From NCBI GenBank assembly GCA_021325515.1, contig JAJPHC010000032.1, forward strand, positions 1 to 64,000: a DNA stretch of 64,000 nucleotides, read 5' to 3'. How positions within the stretch are numbered: the stretch's first letter is position 1; each line of letters starts with the position of its first letter. Position numbers and translations under genes: made by a program. The notes under the pieces were generated by a model. The model ran no database searches, had not been told where the DNA came from, and saw only the letters and a program-made list of their open reading frames with translations. This document shows positions 63,548 to 64,000 of this stretch, piece after piece. Origin of the DNA: Acidobacteriota bacterium (GTDB taxonomy: Bacteria; Acidobacteriota; Thermoanaerobaculia; Gp7-AA8).

Positions 63548-64000
63548 TTACTCTTTCAATTCTTCATCTCGTTCGATCGCATGCCGCAGCTCGTCGTTCG
63601 ACACGGTCGCGGTCCCCATCTTCATCACCACGATGCCCCCCGCGTAATTCGCGAGCTTGGCCGCCTCGGCGAACGACCCTCCGGCCGCGAGTGCGAGTGT
63701 GAAGGTCGCGATCACCGTGTCGCCCGCGCCGGTGACATCGGCGACCTGATCGGTGCCATACACCGAAATGAAGAGCGGCTCGTCGCGGCCGCGCTCGAAG
63801 AGGGCCATGCCGCGGCTGCCGCGCGTGATCAGCAGCGCTTCGCTCGACAGCGCCTGCCGCAGCTTCGCGCCGGCTTCGCGGACCTGATCGCCGTTGCTGT
63901 CGTCGAGCGAGATGCCGGCGGCATTCGCAGCCTCTTCTTCGTTCGGCGTCGCGGCGGTGACGTTCCTGTAGCGCAGCAGGTCGTAACGCGAATCGAGCGT
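63548..64000 (-). CDS. rfaE1: D-glycero-beta-D-manno-heptose-7-phosphate kinase (partial)
   Basis: The last roughly 150 residues are in the window; the 5' end lies beyond 64000. PfkB/ribokinase fold: a [12 protein letters not shown] segment, [13 protein letters not shown], and the ATP-site signature [13 protein letters not shown]. It phosphorylates heptose-7-phosphate; RfaE2 then adenylylates it and WaaC uses the product, so the three genes form one LPS-core pathway. Confidence 0.92.
   Translation of the reverse strand, partial: TLDSRYDLLRYRNVTAATPNEEEAANAAGISLDDSNGDQVREAGAKLRQALSSEALLITRGSRGMALFERGRDEPLFISVYGTDQVADVTGAGDTVIATFTLALAAGGSFAEAAKLANYAGGIVVMKMGTATVSNDELRHAIERDEELKE

Overview
The window is GC-rich, densely coded chromosomal DNA from a Gram-negative bacterium. 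An ADP-heptose/LPS inner-core block at the right edge, secreted lipoprotein-type proteins and a type IV pilus motor support an outer membrane. The mix of families suggests Acidobacteriota or a neighbouring phylum: a secreted beta-rich protein with an 'inner-nodule' repeat style, an NHL/IPT protein, Hsp20 fused to DUF2934, B12-dependent ribonucleotide reductase and split LigD modules. This placement is inference; no rRNA or tRNA is visible. No phage, transposase or CRISPR array was found.

Layout. 1-6.2 kb: a secreted protein, an Acr3 arsenite exporter, a large NHL-repeat protein and a Caps_synth-type glycosyltransferase. 6.2-14.1 kb: a signalling operon on the minus strand (ABC-type binding protein, giant hybrid histidine kinase, double receiver, single receiver, HPt-REC-REC-GGDEF), which looks like a ligand-to-c-di-GMP phosphorelay. 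14.2-22 kb: single metabolic genes (SRPBCC, YciI-like, MOSC, methyltransferase, PhnD-like protein, Hsp20, heparinase-like protein, cupin epimerase, GT2). 22-24.9 kb: arsM divergent from arsR-mpaA-racemase over two palindromic operators. 24.9-25.4 kb: six tandem copies of a 102-bp palindromic unit. 25.4-31.3 kb: MBL-fold protein, three overlapping unknown genes, LigD polymerase and DNA ligase facing each other across an inverted minisatellite, BtpA and secreted MsrA. 31.3-34.2 kb: an XRE/MmyB regulator whose likely palindromic operator lies upstream of a secreted protein and of a membrane dipeptidase. 34.2-41.2 kb: DinB, an amidoligase-like protein, Fcy1-like cytosine deaminase, a histidine phosphatase / small membrane protein / adenylate cyclase operon, a di-haem oxidoreductase and a MocR regulator. 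41.3-43.2 kb: EamA exporter plus class IV aminotransferase. 43.3-44.6 kb: a secreted protein and a wax-synthase-like MBOAT protein.

44.7-48.4 kb is the most unusual area. A class II ribonucleotide reductase (nrdJ) is preceded by an unlisted 50-residue ORF with a strong Shine-Dalgarno, a sigma-70-like promoter and two NrdR-box-like 16-mers spaced 32 bp. Immediately beyond lies an array of about 16 degenerate DnaA-box-like 9-mers (TTTTCCRCA), one about every 11.5 bp. It could be a DnaA-controlled nrd promoter, a DnaA titration site or an origin.

48.5-64 kb: two DUF2157-type membrane proteins, UbiA prenyltransferase, a NYN-OST-HTH nuclease-like protein, NadB, a methyltransferase, RuvB, a pilB-pilT-pilC-pilS cluster, and waaC-rfaE2-rfaE1 (rfaE1 runs off the window).

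A theme runs through the spacers. Many gaps hold long inverted repeats built from a short 'word' specific to each locus; some extend into coding ends. They may act as two-way terminators, as mobile palindromes, or both.
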